Under the pieces are notes generated by a model. That model searched no databases. It was not told the origin of the DNA and was given only the letters and a program-made list of their open reading frames with translations. A stretch of DNA of 43,506 bases from Conidiobolus incongruus B7586 (taxonomy: Eukaryota > Entomophthoromycota > Entomophthoromycetes > Entomophthorales > Conidiobolaceae), in assembly GCA_000697335.1 (NCBI GenBank), contig JNEM01012473.1:1-43506 (forward strand). Reading direction: 5' to 3'. Each line of letters opens with the position of its first letter. Positions within the stretch are counted from its first letter, which is position 1. Below, in pieces: positions 32,701 through 43,506 of the stretch. The position numbers were made by a program, and so were the translations under genes.

Positions 32701-33632
32701 ATGATAATATACATTCATCAAAGTATTAATATAATCAAATGAATAATACTGAGAATTAGGTTTAAAATTAATATTGCTAATTCTGATTATATTACAATTA
32801 CAATATTATAGATATCGATAATATATAGTATTGTATATTTTATTATAATTTTATTTTGCAATCTATTTTATAATTTTACATTATTGAATTGTTTTATAAG
32901 GATTGGTACAAAATTTCAATATTTTAACGACAAATTTCTATAACTTAATGAATCAAATCTCAAACACATATTATTAAATTTAATGATTCCAATTGGTGCA
33001 AAATTAATGTTTAATTAATATTTCCCACGTTAATTTAAATTATTGAATAAGATAAATTTGGAGTTATTATTTGGTAAATATTGCTAATAAATTTTCGGGA
33101 TTATTTAACTTGATAACAAAATTTATCATATCCTGCACTATTTGTAATAATGTATATAACCATATGATGCTAACATTGATCTTAAACTAAATATTACACT
33201 ACTGCTGTACTGTAAAACGATAACTATTGTAGTTTGTTTAAGATATTGAAAAGTTTTTTGAATCCGGAAAATTGAGCCAAAGTTATAGACTAGGTTGCTA
33301 AAATCTTGAAAATAAATATTATCCGGGTATAAAAATCGATTTTTAAATGAATAACCAGTTATTTTGGGCCGTAGGTAACTTGTGGTACGAATAGAATTGC
33401 ATTATTTGCTCATGTAGTTTCATAAAACCACACAAAATATAGAAAAAAAATTAATATTCGATAATTCAAGTGTTAAACAAACTTGAACATGATTTATATC
33501 ATAAACAGATTGGGAAGATTGACTATTCGGATGGATGTAATTCGCCAAGTGGGAGAATGGACCAATAGGGATTTAGAGCTGGGTCAAGTTACTTAGAGGA
33601 TTTTCAAAAGATATTGAACAATTGGAGAGTGA
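29732..33632. other. 3.9-kb gene-free AT-rich region
   Basis: The longest stretch without a supported gene. Very AT-rich throughout with no long frame on either strand, no transposon end, no LTR-like block and no tRNA that I could recognise. The last 450 bp (from about 33180) are less AT-biased and may be the promoter region of the ceramide synthase gene. Confidence 0.6.
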
Positions 33633-33640
33633 TATAAATA
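33633..33640 (+). promoter_or_regulatory. TATA box of the ceramide synthase gene
   Basis: TATAAATA, 139-146 nt upstream of the ATG at 33779, so a longer 5' UTR (about 110 nt) is predicted than at the secreted-protein genes. Confidence 0.5.
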
Positions 33641-33778
33641 CTAAGATCACATTCACTCTAAACATAATTTATTCATTTCACTAAATATTACCAAGTAACT
33701 ATCCTTTCTAAAATAATATTATACATTTATTAAATGCATTCAATTAATGTTTAGCTCATTTAGAATTCATTGAGAGAG

Positions 33779-35031
33779 ATGAGTGAAAAGCAACCTCTCA
33801 TTCAACCCAAACCGCGTAAAAATAGGTTCTCTTCAAAATATGTGGAATTCTATGTTACGAGGCAGTTAGGTAATTCTATTCATATTAAATGTTATTGAAC
33901 TATTAACTAATTAGAGTGAATAGAAATATCGACCTTTATATTATGTTGTATGGCAGCTACTTACTACTACGATTTGCCCTATGCAAAGTACTTTTTTGAA
34001 ATTCAAGGAGAACTCCCAGATGGCAGATATGCCAAGCATATTTTAGATATTTTTTATGTGATCTTTTGGACTGTATTCTTCATTATGTTCCGCGCGTTTT
34101 TTACAGAAAAGATTTTTGAGCCCATCGGTAGGCATTATGGTATTCAGGACGATCTCACACTGTTGAAATTTAAAGAACAATCTCTTTTGGTGCTTTATTA
34201 CTGCCTCTCTTGGGGTCTTGGATTTGTAAGCAATTTCTAATTTTCTATTTTATTTTTCTATTAACACTTTATTTTTAGTACATTTACACCAAAGTTGATT
34301 ATTATTGGGATTTTGAAGCTATTTGGCGAGGCTACCCTAACAGATTCTTTTTACCAATTTTCAAAAAATATTTCTTGGGGCAAATGGGTTTTTGGGCTAG
34401 TCAATTTTATTTCATTCAAATTGAGTTCAAAAGAAAGGACCACGCTATGATGTGCGTTCACCACGTTATTACTTTCACTTTGTTGGTCACCGGTTATTAT
34501 ACCAACTATTCAGCATTCGGTCATGTTATATTATTATTGATGGATTTGCCCGATATTTTCCTTAGTCTGGCTAAGGCTTTGAAGTACATTGGCTTTAAAT
34601 TAATCTGTGATATTATTTTCGTCATGTTCTTCATTATTTGGATTATTAATAGACATATTTTATTCGGCTATCTTCTCTATAGTGTCGCTGTTCATCCTCT
34701 TAATTACAGAGGTATTGAATGGAATCCTGCAGAAGGAATTTATTTCACACGCCCAATTCAAGTTTTCTTCTTGCTCGTTCTTGGTGGTTTGGAAGTTCTC
34801 TTAATAATGTGGTTTAGGATGATTCTCAAAGTTGTCATCAGCGTTATTAATGGAGCTAACGCCGATGATATTCGTAGTGATGATGAGGAAGAAGAAACCG
34901 AGCCAATAACCAAGAAAGAAAAAGTATCGTCTCCCAAGTAAGTAGCCTATATTTCTTCTTCACAAATGTTAATATGTTTACCTAATGTAATTTGTAGAGG
35001 TAGTCCCAAAACTGAATTAAAGCAAGAGTAA
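33779..35031 (+). CDS. LAG1: ceramide synthase (TLC/LAG1 family)
   Basis: Acyl-CoA-dependent ceramide synthase of the ER membrane, joining a fatty acyl-CoA to a sphingoid base. 361 aa in four exons: 33779-33869, 33924-34225, 34279-34937 and 34998-35031. The exon 2 acceptor is the tag at 33921-33923. An earlier ttag (33911-33914) would give an immediate stop. The core LAG1 motif is plain, with the active-site His pair in CVHHVITFTLLVTGYY and the acidic MDLPD. Several hydrophobic membrane segments follow (for example LICDIIFVMFFIIWII and VFFLLVLGGLEVLLIMW). The cytosolic C-terminus is acidic (SDDEEEETEP) and then Lys-rich, the usual site of casein kinase 2 regulation in yeast Lag1/Lac1. Stop TAA. 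Convergent with the CHMP7-like gene. Confidence 0.92.
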
Positions 35032-35615
35032 AATTAATAATAATACTATAATTCTCTTGAACAATTTTGGTTAATTTTGTATAATCTAATATAATTACAA
35101 ATATATTCTTTCTCTTTGTATATTTTATTTTATCATTGATGTTTTCTAGTATTTATGATACAAAATCTAAACGTAAATATTTTAATTCTTATATTTATTT
35201 GAATGATTATTTTGGATTAGGTTTATGAAGTTGATCCAGCTCTATGTTAAAACATTAAAAAACAAAATATAAATAATGATCAATTAAATTTCCAAAATTA
35301 GTTAAATGATGCTCATATTTTAACAATTTTTAATAAAATTAACTTAAACTAATTGAGTTTTCCATATACAAGTATTTCTTGTATATAGAATAAATATGTG
35401 AATAGTTTTATATAATAAAATCATATTAGTTGATCGAATTTCTGTCATTCAGATTATCTTTGAAGGAGTTAAAAAATAATATTATTGTCATCGAATTTTA
35501 CTGTTGGATTGAATATAATAATTATATTGATATATAGTTGGTATGGGATAATTTTGATTGTTGAATTAGTCACATATTATGTTAAATTATATATTCTTAT
35601 TAATTAATGTAATAA
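35032..35615. other. convergent intergenic region
   Basis: Shared 3' flank of the ceramide synthase and CHMP7-like genes. Nothing else seen. Confidence 0.6.
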
Positions 35616-37146
35616 TCAGTTCAGAATTGGATCCAAATTGGCTTCTTGCGATGACTGATGATCTGAGTCAGTAGGTAACTCTTGATTGATTTTGAGACCT
35701 TCCAACTGGTTAATTATATTATCAATATCTTGATCAGAAGATTTATCTTGTTCCATGGCACCTTCATTGTTAAGAAGTTGATTAAATTCAGCTTCGACTT
35801 CATCTTCCAGACCTGCAGGAATATCCAAATTCAAGGCCTGGTTAATCTGATTGACTTCGATGAAAGTATCTGAAACATCATCTATGACTTGATCGATATT
35901 CATATCTTTTTTACCCAGCAATTCGTTCAAGCCTTTTAATCCAAGTTGATAAGTTTCCAAGATCTCACGATCTGAGTGTGCATCTCGAATTCCAAATAAT
36001 ATTTCCATCAAATTATTTAAACTGTTTTCTCTCTGATTTAGTATCACTTCAATTTGCTTTCTCTTTCTCAGTTGGAGTTTGGCTCGTGAGTTCATAGATT
36101 TTTCAATACTTTGTTTAGCGAGCGATGTTTGGACATTAATTTGATGATTGAGTTGGCGTGTTTGGATATTGAGGGTGGCAATGGTACGTTTAAGTGTTAG
36201 GATTTTATGATCGATATCGTTCCAACTAGGTGTATTGATTACAGTTGTAACCTTATTCAAATAATCATTGATTACTGAAGGCTGAGGGAATTTCAAATAG
36301 CAATCTGGAGTTTTCGAGGTCAAATCGTTGATTTGAACAATAATACCCACCTCTTCCAAAACTCTCAATATCAATTTGAAGATACGAGGGTGTAGTTTCA
36401 GAAGATTAATATTCGAGAATTGTGTATTTTTCAATGCTTCAGGTAATATTTCTTCAAAAAATTCTTCATAATAGGTTAATGTATCGGTTATGGGATATAT
36501 TATAACATGCTCTGTCATGTGTTTTAATATTTTATTGACTAAGCTCTACATTGTTGGAAAACTGGGTTAATATAAGAAAACATATTTTATAATATATTAA
36601 TATTATTGAAATATTACATACTTGAATTAATTCCTTGAAAATGATAATTTCACCAACAAATTTGGGTAATTTAGAACTACCGAAAAAACCTGAAAACATA
36701 CTATTAACTAATTGAGCTGACCAACTTGGATTAATTAAAAGAGATTTCTTCTCTATTACATATTGACTAAAAGTAATAATTTTGCCTTGGTAATATAATT
36801 CCTGCTAAATAAAATTAATTATTGACTTTGACTTAACGCATTTGAATAAAAATTTTACCAACACAGCTTCCAAAGCCATAGGTACTTCACCTTCCAAATT
36901 GAATAATAATTTAAAATTATCATTATAATGAAAACCACAGCTCAACTTTGTATCGTCATCCAAAGGCAGCCAACCAAATTGACAAGTCTCCTTGAGTATA
37001 AGGGACCAAAAATCGACATTAGCTTTAAAAATATTAGGATTTAATTCTTTATACTTTGTAAAGTTAGAATATAAAGAGGCTCTGCGATCTAAATTTTGAA
37101 TTTCTTTGAATTTTATTAGATGATTTTTTATTAAATAATCTGTCAT
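35616..37146 (-). CDS. CHMP7/Chm7-like ESCRT-III protein
   Basis: 473 aa in three phase-0 exons: 37146-36838, 36804-36622 and 36545-35616. Introns are 33 and 76 nt (the first with donor gttaag). The N-terminal half (exons 1-2) fits the winged-helix, ESCRT-II-like part of CHMP7, with FWSLILKETCQFGWLPLDD and later FVGEIIIFKELIQ. The C-terminal half is a Snf7 domain. Its basic helix 1-2 region includes ILTLKRTIATLN and SRAKLQLRKRKQIEVILNQR, a long coiled helical stretch follows, and it ends acidic (DIPAGLEDEVEAEFNQLL). In yeast and animals this protein recruits ESCRT-III to the nuclear envelope for sealing and pore quality control. Length is close to the 450 aa of the family. Stop TGA. The alternative is a CHMP6-like protein, but the N-terminal extension argues against that. 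Confidence 0.82.
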
Positions 37147-39315
37147 AATAAATTTTATTCATTTGAATTTAGATTGTATTTAGCATTTTAATGTTATTTT
37201 TTCAGGAAGTTGATTATGGTTTGCTTAGAAATGTTCTTAGTTGTTAGTTAAATTAGTAATTGTGTAGTATTTAAAATATCATAATTTAATGTAATTTGGC
37301 TAGTTTTTTAATCAGTTCACAAAATAATTTATTATGCAAAATTCAGTTATATTTAGCATTTGATTATATAATATAATAAATAATAATTACAAAATAAATT
37401 ACAGTGGTGTAAATTAAATATTAAAAAACAGAATATATTGAGATTAATTGAATTAAAAGGATAGGTTAATAACAGTTGATTTAATTTATATAGAAAGATT
37501 AATTTAAAATTTAAAGTGTTAACTGACAATTATTATTGAATAAAAATATTATTAGAAGCCATTAATATTGAATAATAAAGAAAATAAAATGGATCATGAG
37601 CATATCAATATAACTGATCAACTGATAACCAACCCATGTGGTGCTCAATAGCTTCAAAAGAGTTCATAAAATGACCTAAGATCCAACATTCTAGTGGATT
37701 TGAAAAGAATCTTTAAATCGAAGTAATTTGGTAATTGGTTAATTATTACTAAGAAAAAATTTTATAATGTTGAGTCCACTCTCAAATATATCTATTCGGT
37801 AATTTTTTATAATTTTCTTCATGATTTGTACTAGGTTGTGCTATACTAATGCTCGTGTATGTGTAAATAGTTTATTTTTAATATCACTATTTCGGATATT
37901 TAATTAAATTGAAAATTAACATATTTAATATTATGATTTTCAAATAATACCAGAATTTTAAAGTTATCATTATTGAATAAAGGATTACTTTTATATGATA
38001 AATGATGAATAATTAGCTATCATTGATTAGTTAATTAACAGGAATTATTGATTTGGAGTCAAATGATGTTCTTTGAATAATTTTGATGATTATCAAACCT
38101 AAAGAACGGTTTTCCGAGTGTCCATGATGAGTTGTGATGATGAAAGATTGCTTACCTCTATTCAATTCGTTAATAAAATAGTCATAAGATAATGGAGTAG
38201 CATAGTTCATGCCATCTGTTCAATTTAAATGGATTTGAATGCTAGTCATTAATTATAGTTATGACATGGATATTAATTGGGGATCATACGACTTTGGATT
38301 TTTTAAATTTTAAGTTTTCTTATGCCTATATTAGTCAAAAGTAGTCAACTTCTGAAAATTAGTATCCTTAATAATTAGACTAGATGAGTTAAATGCTATG
38401 CTAAAGCATTTATTAACATTTTTCATATGAATTTTGTACATGTTATTTATGTCATCACTTGTAATCATAGTCACAAATAAATCACCTAAAAAATCAAACA
38501 TATCAATAAATATTTATTGTATTGTTTCTGAATAATAATATTAAGGAATAACAAAATTGATTAAAAATTAATACGAAAATAAAAAAAAATAATAAATGTG
38601 ATCAAATATTAATATGCTTTATATTAATTAAAATTGAATATGGATCATTTTGTAGTATTTAGTAGTAAGGAAAATTTTGTTTATGTATTTTCGCTTGAAT
38701 ATATTGATGATGTCATAGATTGAAAGGTTGATTAAATATTGTATTAGTTGGTGGAATTTTGATGAGAGTAATTAATTGGATGTTAATATAGCCTAATAAG
38801 TGATTATAAGTGCTAAATTCATCATCCTGGAATGAATTTAGTCATATAGAGGAATATTCAATAGTACCACTTGGTCATCTGATAATAGGTAATCCAATCG
38901 TCTTCCATAACGTTGAATCAAAGCTGTTTTTGTCAAACTGAACACACAGAAATTCTCATGGAATGGTGCAGAGTTTGTTATCAGTAGCTTGATCTTTTAA
39001 CAACAAACCCTGAGTGGTATTTAAAATTGGCTATTTTTCGATTTTATTTGAATCATCATTCCAATAATTCATGAACATTGACCAAATAATAGTAACAATT
39101 AGGATCATTTGTTCATTATAATGACAATTAAATTAAAATAAATTGTCTCTAATTTTGAATTGGGTAACAGATTTATATTTAAATTGTTAGTAATATAAGT
39201 TTCAATTCAAATACTTTTTCCGATGCATTCCGTTGAATAATTCAGTGTAAAACCCATGTCCCTAATTGCCAATTAAATAATGTTTGATTATTTATGAATG
39301 ATATCATTGAAAGAG
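37147..39315. other. intergenic region upstream of CHMP7-like and malic enzyme genes
   Basis: A divergent promoter region. At 37590-37870 a plus-strand frame from an ATG reads MDHEHINITDQLITNPCGAQ and stays protein-like for about 95 codons, apart from six TAA/TAG codons, but this is within chance for AT-rich DNA. The part at 38800-39000 is less AT-biased and probably regulatory. Confidence 0.5.
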
Positions 39316-39325
39316 TATATAAAGG
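39316..39325 (+). promoter_or_regulatory. TATA box of the malic enzyme gene
   Basis: TATATAAAGG, 121-130 nt upstream of the ATG at 39446. A CCAATTAAA motif lies further upstream near 39269. Confidence 0.6.
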
Positions 39326-39445
39326 GTTCAGTTCAAAGTGAATTAATCTAATCGATTAAAACTTTAATAACTACCAGTTTAGTTTTATTCAATTTAGTAA
39401 TATTCAATCTGGAATCCACTCCACTTTGTCTCCAAAATAGTAAAA

Positions 39446-41317
39446 ATGTCTGGTATCTTTCAATCTATTTCAAACATCTTCTCTGATCCTTCTCAGGATA
39501 CCGCTAACTTAATCAAAGCTGCCAAATCTCCCTTCTACAACCAAGGTAAATAACATACTCCGTGCTACATATTCAAAATATGCTCATTGCATTCTGTCCA
39601 TTAGGAAATGCTGCTCCTGTTGAAAGTCGTAAAAACTTGCACTTCTTAGGACTTTTGCCACCTGGTGTGGATAACTTGGAAATCCAAAAGCAAAGAGTTT
39701 TACGTCAATTAGAAGCCAAAGATAACAACTTGGATAAATACATTTTGTTAGCTTGGTTGCGTAATACCAATCTCAATTTATTCTATTCTCTTTTGTTGGA
39801 CCACCTTCAGGTAAATATTCATTTTTACAATTGTTCTCCTGTGATATTCATGATTATTGTAGACTATCACTCCCCTTATCTATACTCCCACCGTTGGTAA
39901 AGCTTGTCAAGAATATTCCAACATCTATCCTTTCTTAGGTCCTCCTGGTAACCCTGATGGTCTCTTTATCTCCATCAATGACCTGGATCGTTTACCCGAA
40001 ATATTTGACAACTACAAGGCTTCCCTTCCCTCTCCCTTCTTACCTCCTGAGATCTCTGTCATCACTGACGGTTCTCGTATCTTGGGATTGGGTGATTTAG
40101 GCGTTAATGGTATGGGTATCCCAGTTGGTAAATTACAATTATATGTTGGTGCTGCTGGTATCAACCCCAGTCGTACCCTCCCCATCACTTTAGATTTCGG
40201 TACCAACAACCAAAAATTCATTCAAGATCCTCTTTATTTGGGTCTTAAGCAACCCCGCCCTTCCGATGATGTCTTCTATGCTTCTGTCGAAAAAGTTCTG
40301 GTTGAACTTCGCAAAGCTTTCCCTGGTATTTTGATTCAATTCGAGGATTTCTCATCTGAACACGCTTTTGGCTTATTGGAAAAGCATCGTGAAGAATTCT
40401 TCTGCTTCAACGACGATATTCAAGGTACTGGTGCTGTTATCCTGTCTGGTTTCATCAACGCTGCTAAACAATCCAATGTTGCTGCCAAGGATCACAAGCT
40501 CCTCTTCTTCGGAGCTGGTAGTGCTGGTGTTGGTGTTGCCAAGCAAATCATGGAATTCTTCATTAAGGAAGGTGGTTTGACTGAAGAAGAAGCCAAGAGA
40601 AAGTTCTGGTTGGTCGATTCCAAGGGTTTGGTCACTCTTGATCGTGGTGACAAGCTCGCTGAACACAAAATTTTCTTCGCTAGAGACGACAATGAGGGTC
40701 AACAGTTCAAATCTGTTCTCGATGTTGTCAACTATGTTAAGCCCACTGCCCTTGTTGGTCTCAGCTCTGTCAGCGGTGTCTTCTCTCCTGAGGTTTTACA
40801 ACGTATGGCTGAACTCAATGACCGTCCTATTGTTTTCCCCTTATCTAATCCCGCTGACAATGCTGAGTGTACCTTTGAACAAGCAATGATTCATACCAAC
40901 AACAAGGTCATCTTCGCCTCAGGTACTGCCTTCCCCAAATACGTTGATCCTAAGACCAACGAAGAATTCGTTCCTGGTCAAGGAAACAACATGTACATCT
41001 TCCCTGGTCTAGGTTTAGGTTGTATCCTTTCTAAGCCTAAGAAGATTACCGATGACATCATCTATGCTGCTGCTGATAGCTTGGCCAAGTCTTTAACTGA
41101 AGAAGAGCGTGCTAAGAACTGGATCTACCCTGATATCAACCGTATCAGAGAAGTTTCTGCTGAAGTCGCCGCCGCTTCTATCGTTCAAGCTGTTAAAGAA
41201 AGCTTAGTCAGCGATAAGAATATTATTGAACTTGCTAAAGATTCTTCCAAATTGTTGGCATTTGTCAAGGAACATATGTGGAAACCCGAGTACACGAATC
41301 TTGCCCCTAAAATGTAA
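39446..41317 (+). CDS. malic enzyme (malate to pyruvate, oxidative decarboxylation)
   Basis: Malic enzyme, 586 aa in three exons: 39446-39545, 39605-39810 and 39863-41317. Introns are 59 and 52 nt. Seen: the N-terminal domain with KNLHFLGLLPPGV, the active-site Tyr in TPLIYTPTVG, the metal- and substrate-binding ITDGSRILGLGDLGVNGMGI, the catalytic Lys region AGINPSRTLPITLDFGTNN, FNDDIQGTGAVILSG, the Rossmann GAGSAGVGVA with WLVDSKGL, and PLSNP. The enzyme yields pyruvate, CO2 and NAD(P)H. I cannot settle the cofactor. No mitochondrial presequence or peroxisomal tail is obvious, so a cytosolic form is likely. In oleaginous and early-diverging fungi the NADP form supplies lipid synthesis. Codons are strongly biased to C-ending forms unlike the other genes here, suggesting high expression. 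Confidence 0.95.
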
Positions 41318-41522
41318 AGGTGCTTCTCTTGTAATTCTGTCATACAATTAATCTTAATCGTACTAATATCGATACTCAATCTTTCTAAACCGTGTAACCC
41401 ATATTACTTGGTGTGATTTGTTATTTTTAAATATATTAATCAAAATAATTCAAATTGAAATTTTATTTTCACTTTTATATTTCATATCAAAAATTTTCTT
41501 TGACCATTATTTTAGTAGTGAG

Positions 41523-41739
41523 TCGTAACCTAAATCTAATCAAGCTCAGTCTTCCCAAACAAGCTTCAAACCTAATTCGATTGATATCTCTTCCAACACC
41601 GTACGCGATGCATCCCAATTGGCTTTCAGACCTTTTACAGCACTCACAAGACCAATAATTCGTAGTGTTTATGGCGTAAATACATCCGCTAAATTCATGC
41701 CAGCTTTCCGATCGCTTTTGCGCATACGACCCTTTTAAT
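41523..41739 (+). pseudogene. coding-like relic or lone last exon
   Basis: A plus-strand frame of about 70 codons between TAA (41528-41530) and TAA (41737-41739) has normal protein composition and codon use: PKSNQAQSSQTSFKPNSIDI, then DASQLAFRPFTALTRPIIRS, and FMPAFRSLLRIRPF at the end. No ATG or partner exon is seen in the 200 bp separating it from malic enzyme. It could be the last exon of a gene whose other exons I fail to see, or the remnant of a duplicated gene. Family not recognised. The Arg-rich, acid-poor composition recalls mitochondrial proteins. Confidence 0.35.
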
Positions 41740-43263
41740 TGAGCTTGGATTATCTTTTTTTTTCAATAGCCATTTCCATTTCTTTCATTACTCTATCCTC
41801 TACTAACCTTTCGCTACTCTCATTCAACAAATAACAATGTTTTTTTATAATATTTTATCAATTCTTATTACTAACAAGTTCTAAGTATAATCAGCATTCA
41901 AATATTAATTTAAACGGTATTCGAATTTAACGATTTTCGAAAAATCAATATATTCTCAATATTTTCTGATAGACATCTATTCAAATTCTATTTAGCAACA
42001 TTATTCATAAATATTTACTAAATTTAGATCTAAACGTTATCACAGCTTTCCAATTTTCAGTAATTGCTTGCTTCAGTATATATTTCAATATGAATTTTAA
42101 ATAGTATATGATTTATTTGTACATTTAATATATGCAATTCAGTTGGTCAATTCACCTCATCAAAACCTTATTTAACTATACTTATTATGATGTCACGAAC
42201 AGACCATAAATTTCTATTTGATAATAATTTTGAAATCAACACCTAGAATTTAGATTATTAAATTGAAACAAGGTTAGTTTTATGAAACATTGTATGCGAT
42301 CTACTTGAAATAATTTAGTCATATTTCAAACATTTATTATTAAATAGAAAAAAGTACCTTTAATATTTCTTCAATCAATTGTATTGAATGATAGCAGTGC
42401 CGATGATATTAAGGACTTTCAATCTGTTTGATTCACATATACATACTAGCTTTAAGCCCACAAATTCATTTAACATACACTAATCAATATAAATTTCAAA
42501 ATATATTTTGAGAACCGTAAATATTAATATTAGAATTTTTTCAAATTCAAGGCTTTAGTAAAGTTTATTAACCTATATCTAACCATTTGAATATTGAAAC
42601 TTACAATGTTGTTAAATATTTTGAACCTTGAAAATTTGTAATTGAATGAACAATTTTTGAATTAAAATTATAAGCATATTTTATAATTATAATAAACCTG
42701 AAATATTAATCATTTATATTTTTTTCAAATCAAATATTTCATTGTAATAAAAGTATGATATAATTTAAGAAATTTGAACAATAGAATTTATTTTTCCACT
42801 AGTTTTTCAGGTTGATTTATCAAGTTAATAATTATTGTTTTTAAAATATATCAAAAAACTCTCATTGTATATTAAATATATTAATATCACTTCATATTGT
42901 ACTGAATATTCTGTAATATGTTTTATAATTTATATTAATATTAGTGTTTGTTTATGTATTTTATCTATCAAATTTACATTCTAAATGATTATACTATATA
43001 ATATATAATAATTTAGCACAACCAAAATACTATGGCTTTTTTCATAAATTTGTATTGTTTTTTGGTATTAAGAGTTTTGATCACATAATTTCTATCATTT
43101 TTATTTATTTTATTATATTCTCAATATCTGTAAAGATATTTTTAAGATTATAATACAATATTATTTTTTTAACCTTGGTTATATTCTATAACTAAATAAG
43201 ATATAAATTTATATTAGTCAATATATATTATTATTATTTTTATTATTATTACTTTAAAATTAA
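41740..43263. other. AT-rich intergenic region
   Basis: No gene or repeat recognised before the mariner end at the right edge. Confidence 0.55.
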
Positions 43264-43506
43264 AGAAATGGGAAATTTTTTAATTTCTGATTTTTCAAAT
43301 ATAATCATTAGTTTCAAAAAATATATATATATATATATATATATGATAAGAGATAAGTTTTGAAAATTCTTATATAAAACTCTATATAATTTATTTAACT
43401 CTAAATAATTAAATAATTTATATTTTTAAAGTTAATTGCATATATAGTAATAATTATACAAATAAACTAAATTCTTTATTATTTTCAAATCTATTATTTT
43501 TTATTT
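43264..43506. mobile_element. mariner end, inverted relative to the left edge, cut by window edge
   Basis: Positions 43264-43316 are the reverse complement of 354-406 with few differences, and a TA microsatellite (43320-43344) follows as in the other copies. The element runs rightward off the window. No transposase start is visible within the 240 bp seen, whereas the left copy has one about 180 bp from its end. This may therefore be the 3' end of a minus-strand copy or a decayed 5' end. The terminal segment is better preserved than those at 612-660 and 12610-12660. Confidence 0.65.
43320..43344. repeat. TA dinucleotide microsatellite
   Basis: Twelve uninterrupted TA units directly inside the right-edge mariner end. 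Confidence 0.9.

Noticed and set aside
37591-37870. A coding relic starting MDHEHINITDQ with six TAA/TAG codons.
   Set aside because: In DNA this AT-rich a 95-codon frame with TAA/TAG but no TGA is not rare, and no domain or repeat supports it.
38110-38215. C/D-box snoRNA (RTGATGA-like C box near 38115-38140).
   Set aside because: No CTGA D box at a fitting distance and no terminal stem.
1-43506. CRISPR arrays, bacterial operons, tRNA or rRNA genes.
   Set aside because: No regularly spaced repeats, Shine-Dalgarno-led gene strings, tRNA arms or rRNA blocks were recognised; spliced genes show this is eukaryotic DNA.

Overview
The window looks like nuclear DNA of an early-diverging, very AT-rich fungus. 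It carries compact GT-AG introns, mostly 30-110 nt, in otherwise ordinary eukaryotic housekeeping genes. Intergenic DNA is far richer in A+T than the exons, and there are many TATA-driven genes. An Entomophthorales-like genome (for example Conidiobolus) would fit the base composition and the F-box/LRR gene, but this is inference, not a match I could run.

Layout. 1-670: a mariner transposon running off the left edge, apparently inserted into an older mariner remnant. 2.4-4.4 kb: SLY1, an ER-Golgi SM protein (minus). 5.6-6.6 kb: an F-box/LRR protein (plus). 7.7-13 kb: a graveyard with three decayed coding islands and an old mariner copy that a solo LTR has entered. 13.1-26.3 kb: seven small, single-exon secreted-protein genes (five minus, two plus) whose predicted mature parts contain no cysteine and are acidic or Pro/Gly-rich. 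A decayed gene pair (an Snm1-like RNase MRP subunit and a mitochondrial-type protein, 19.4-20.5 kb) and an intact Rap1/RSR1-type GTPase (22.9-23.5 kb) lie inside this stretch. 28.1-29.7 kb: a nine-exon PP2C phosphatase. 29.7-33.6 kb: a gene-free stretch. 33.8-35.0 kb: a TLC-domain ceramide synthase, convergent with a CHMP7/Chm7-like ESCRT gene at 35.6-37.1 kb. 39.4-41.3 kb: malic enzyme, followed by a small coding-like relic. At 43.26 kb a mariner end appears again in inverted orientation and runs off the right edge.

How the parts relate. The housekeeping genes (SLY1, Rap, PP2C, ceramide synthase, CHMP7, malic enzyme) act in unrelated processes and I see no operon-like logic. The one local theme is the secreted family. 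Its members share a hydrophobic leader, short Gln/Asn/Gly motifs just after it and a nearly constant TATA-to-start spacing, as expected of locally duplicated, co-regulated genes. One member has apparently lost its ATG.

The most unusual signals are this cysteine-free secreted family, with motifs resembling a single curlin-type repeat (Q-x-G-x2-N), and the decayed genes, which stay largely in frame but carry many TAA/TAG codons as if hit by C-to-T changes.
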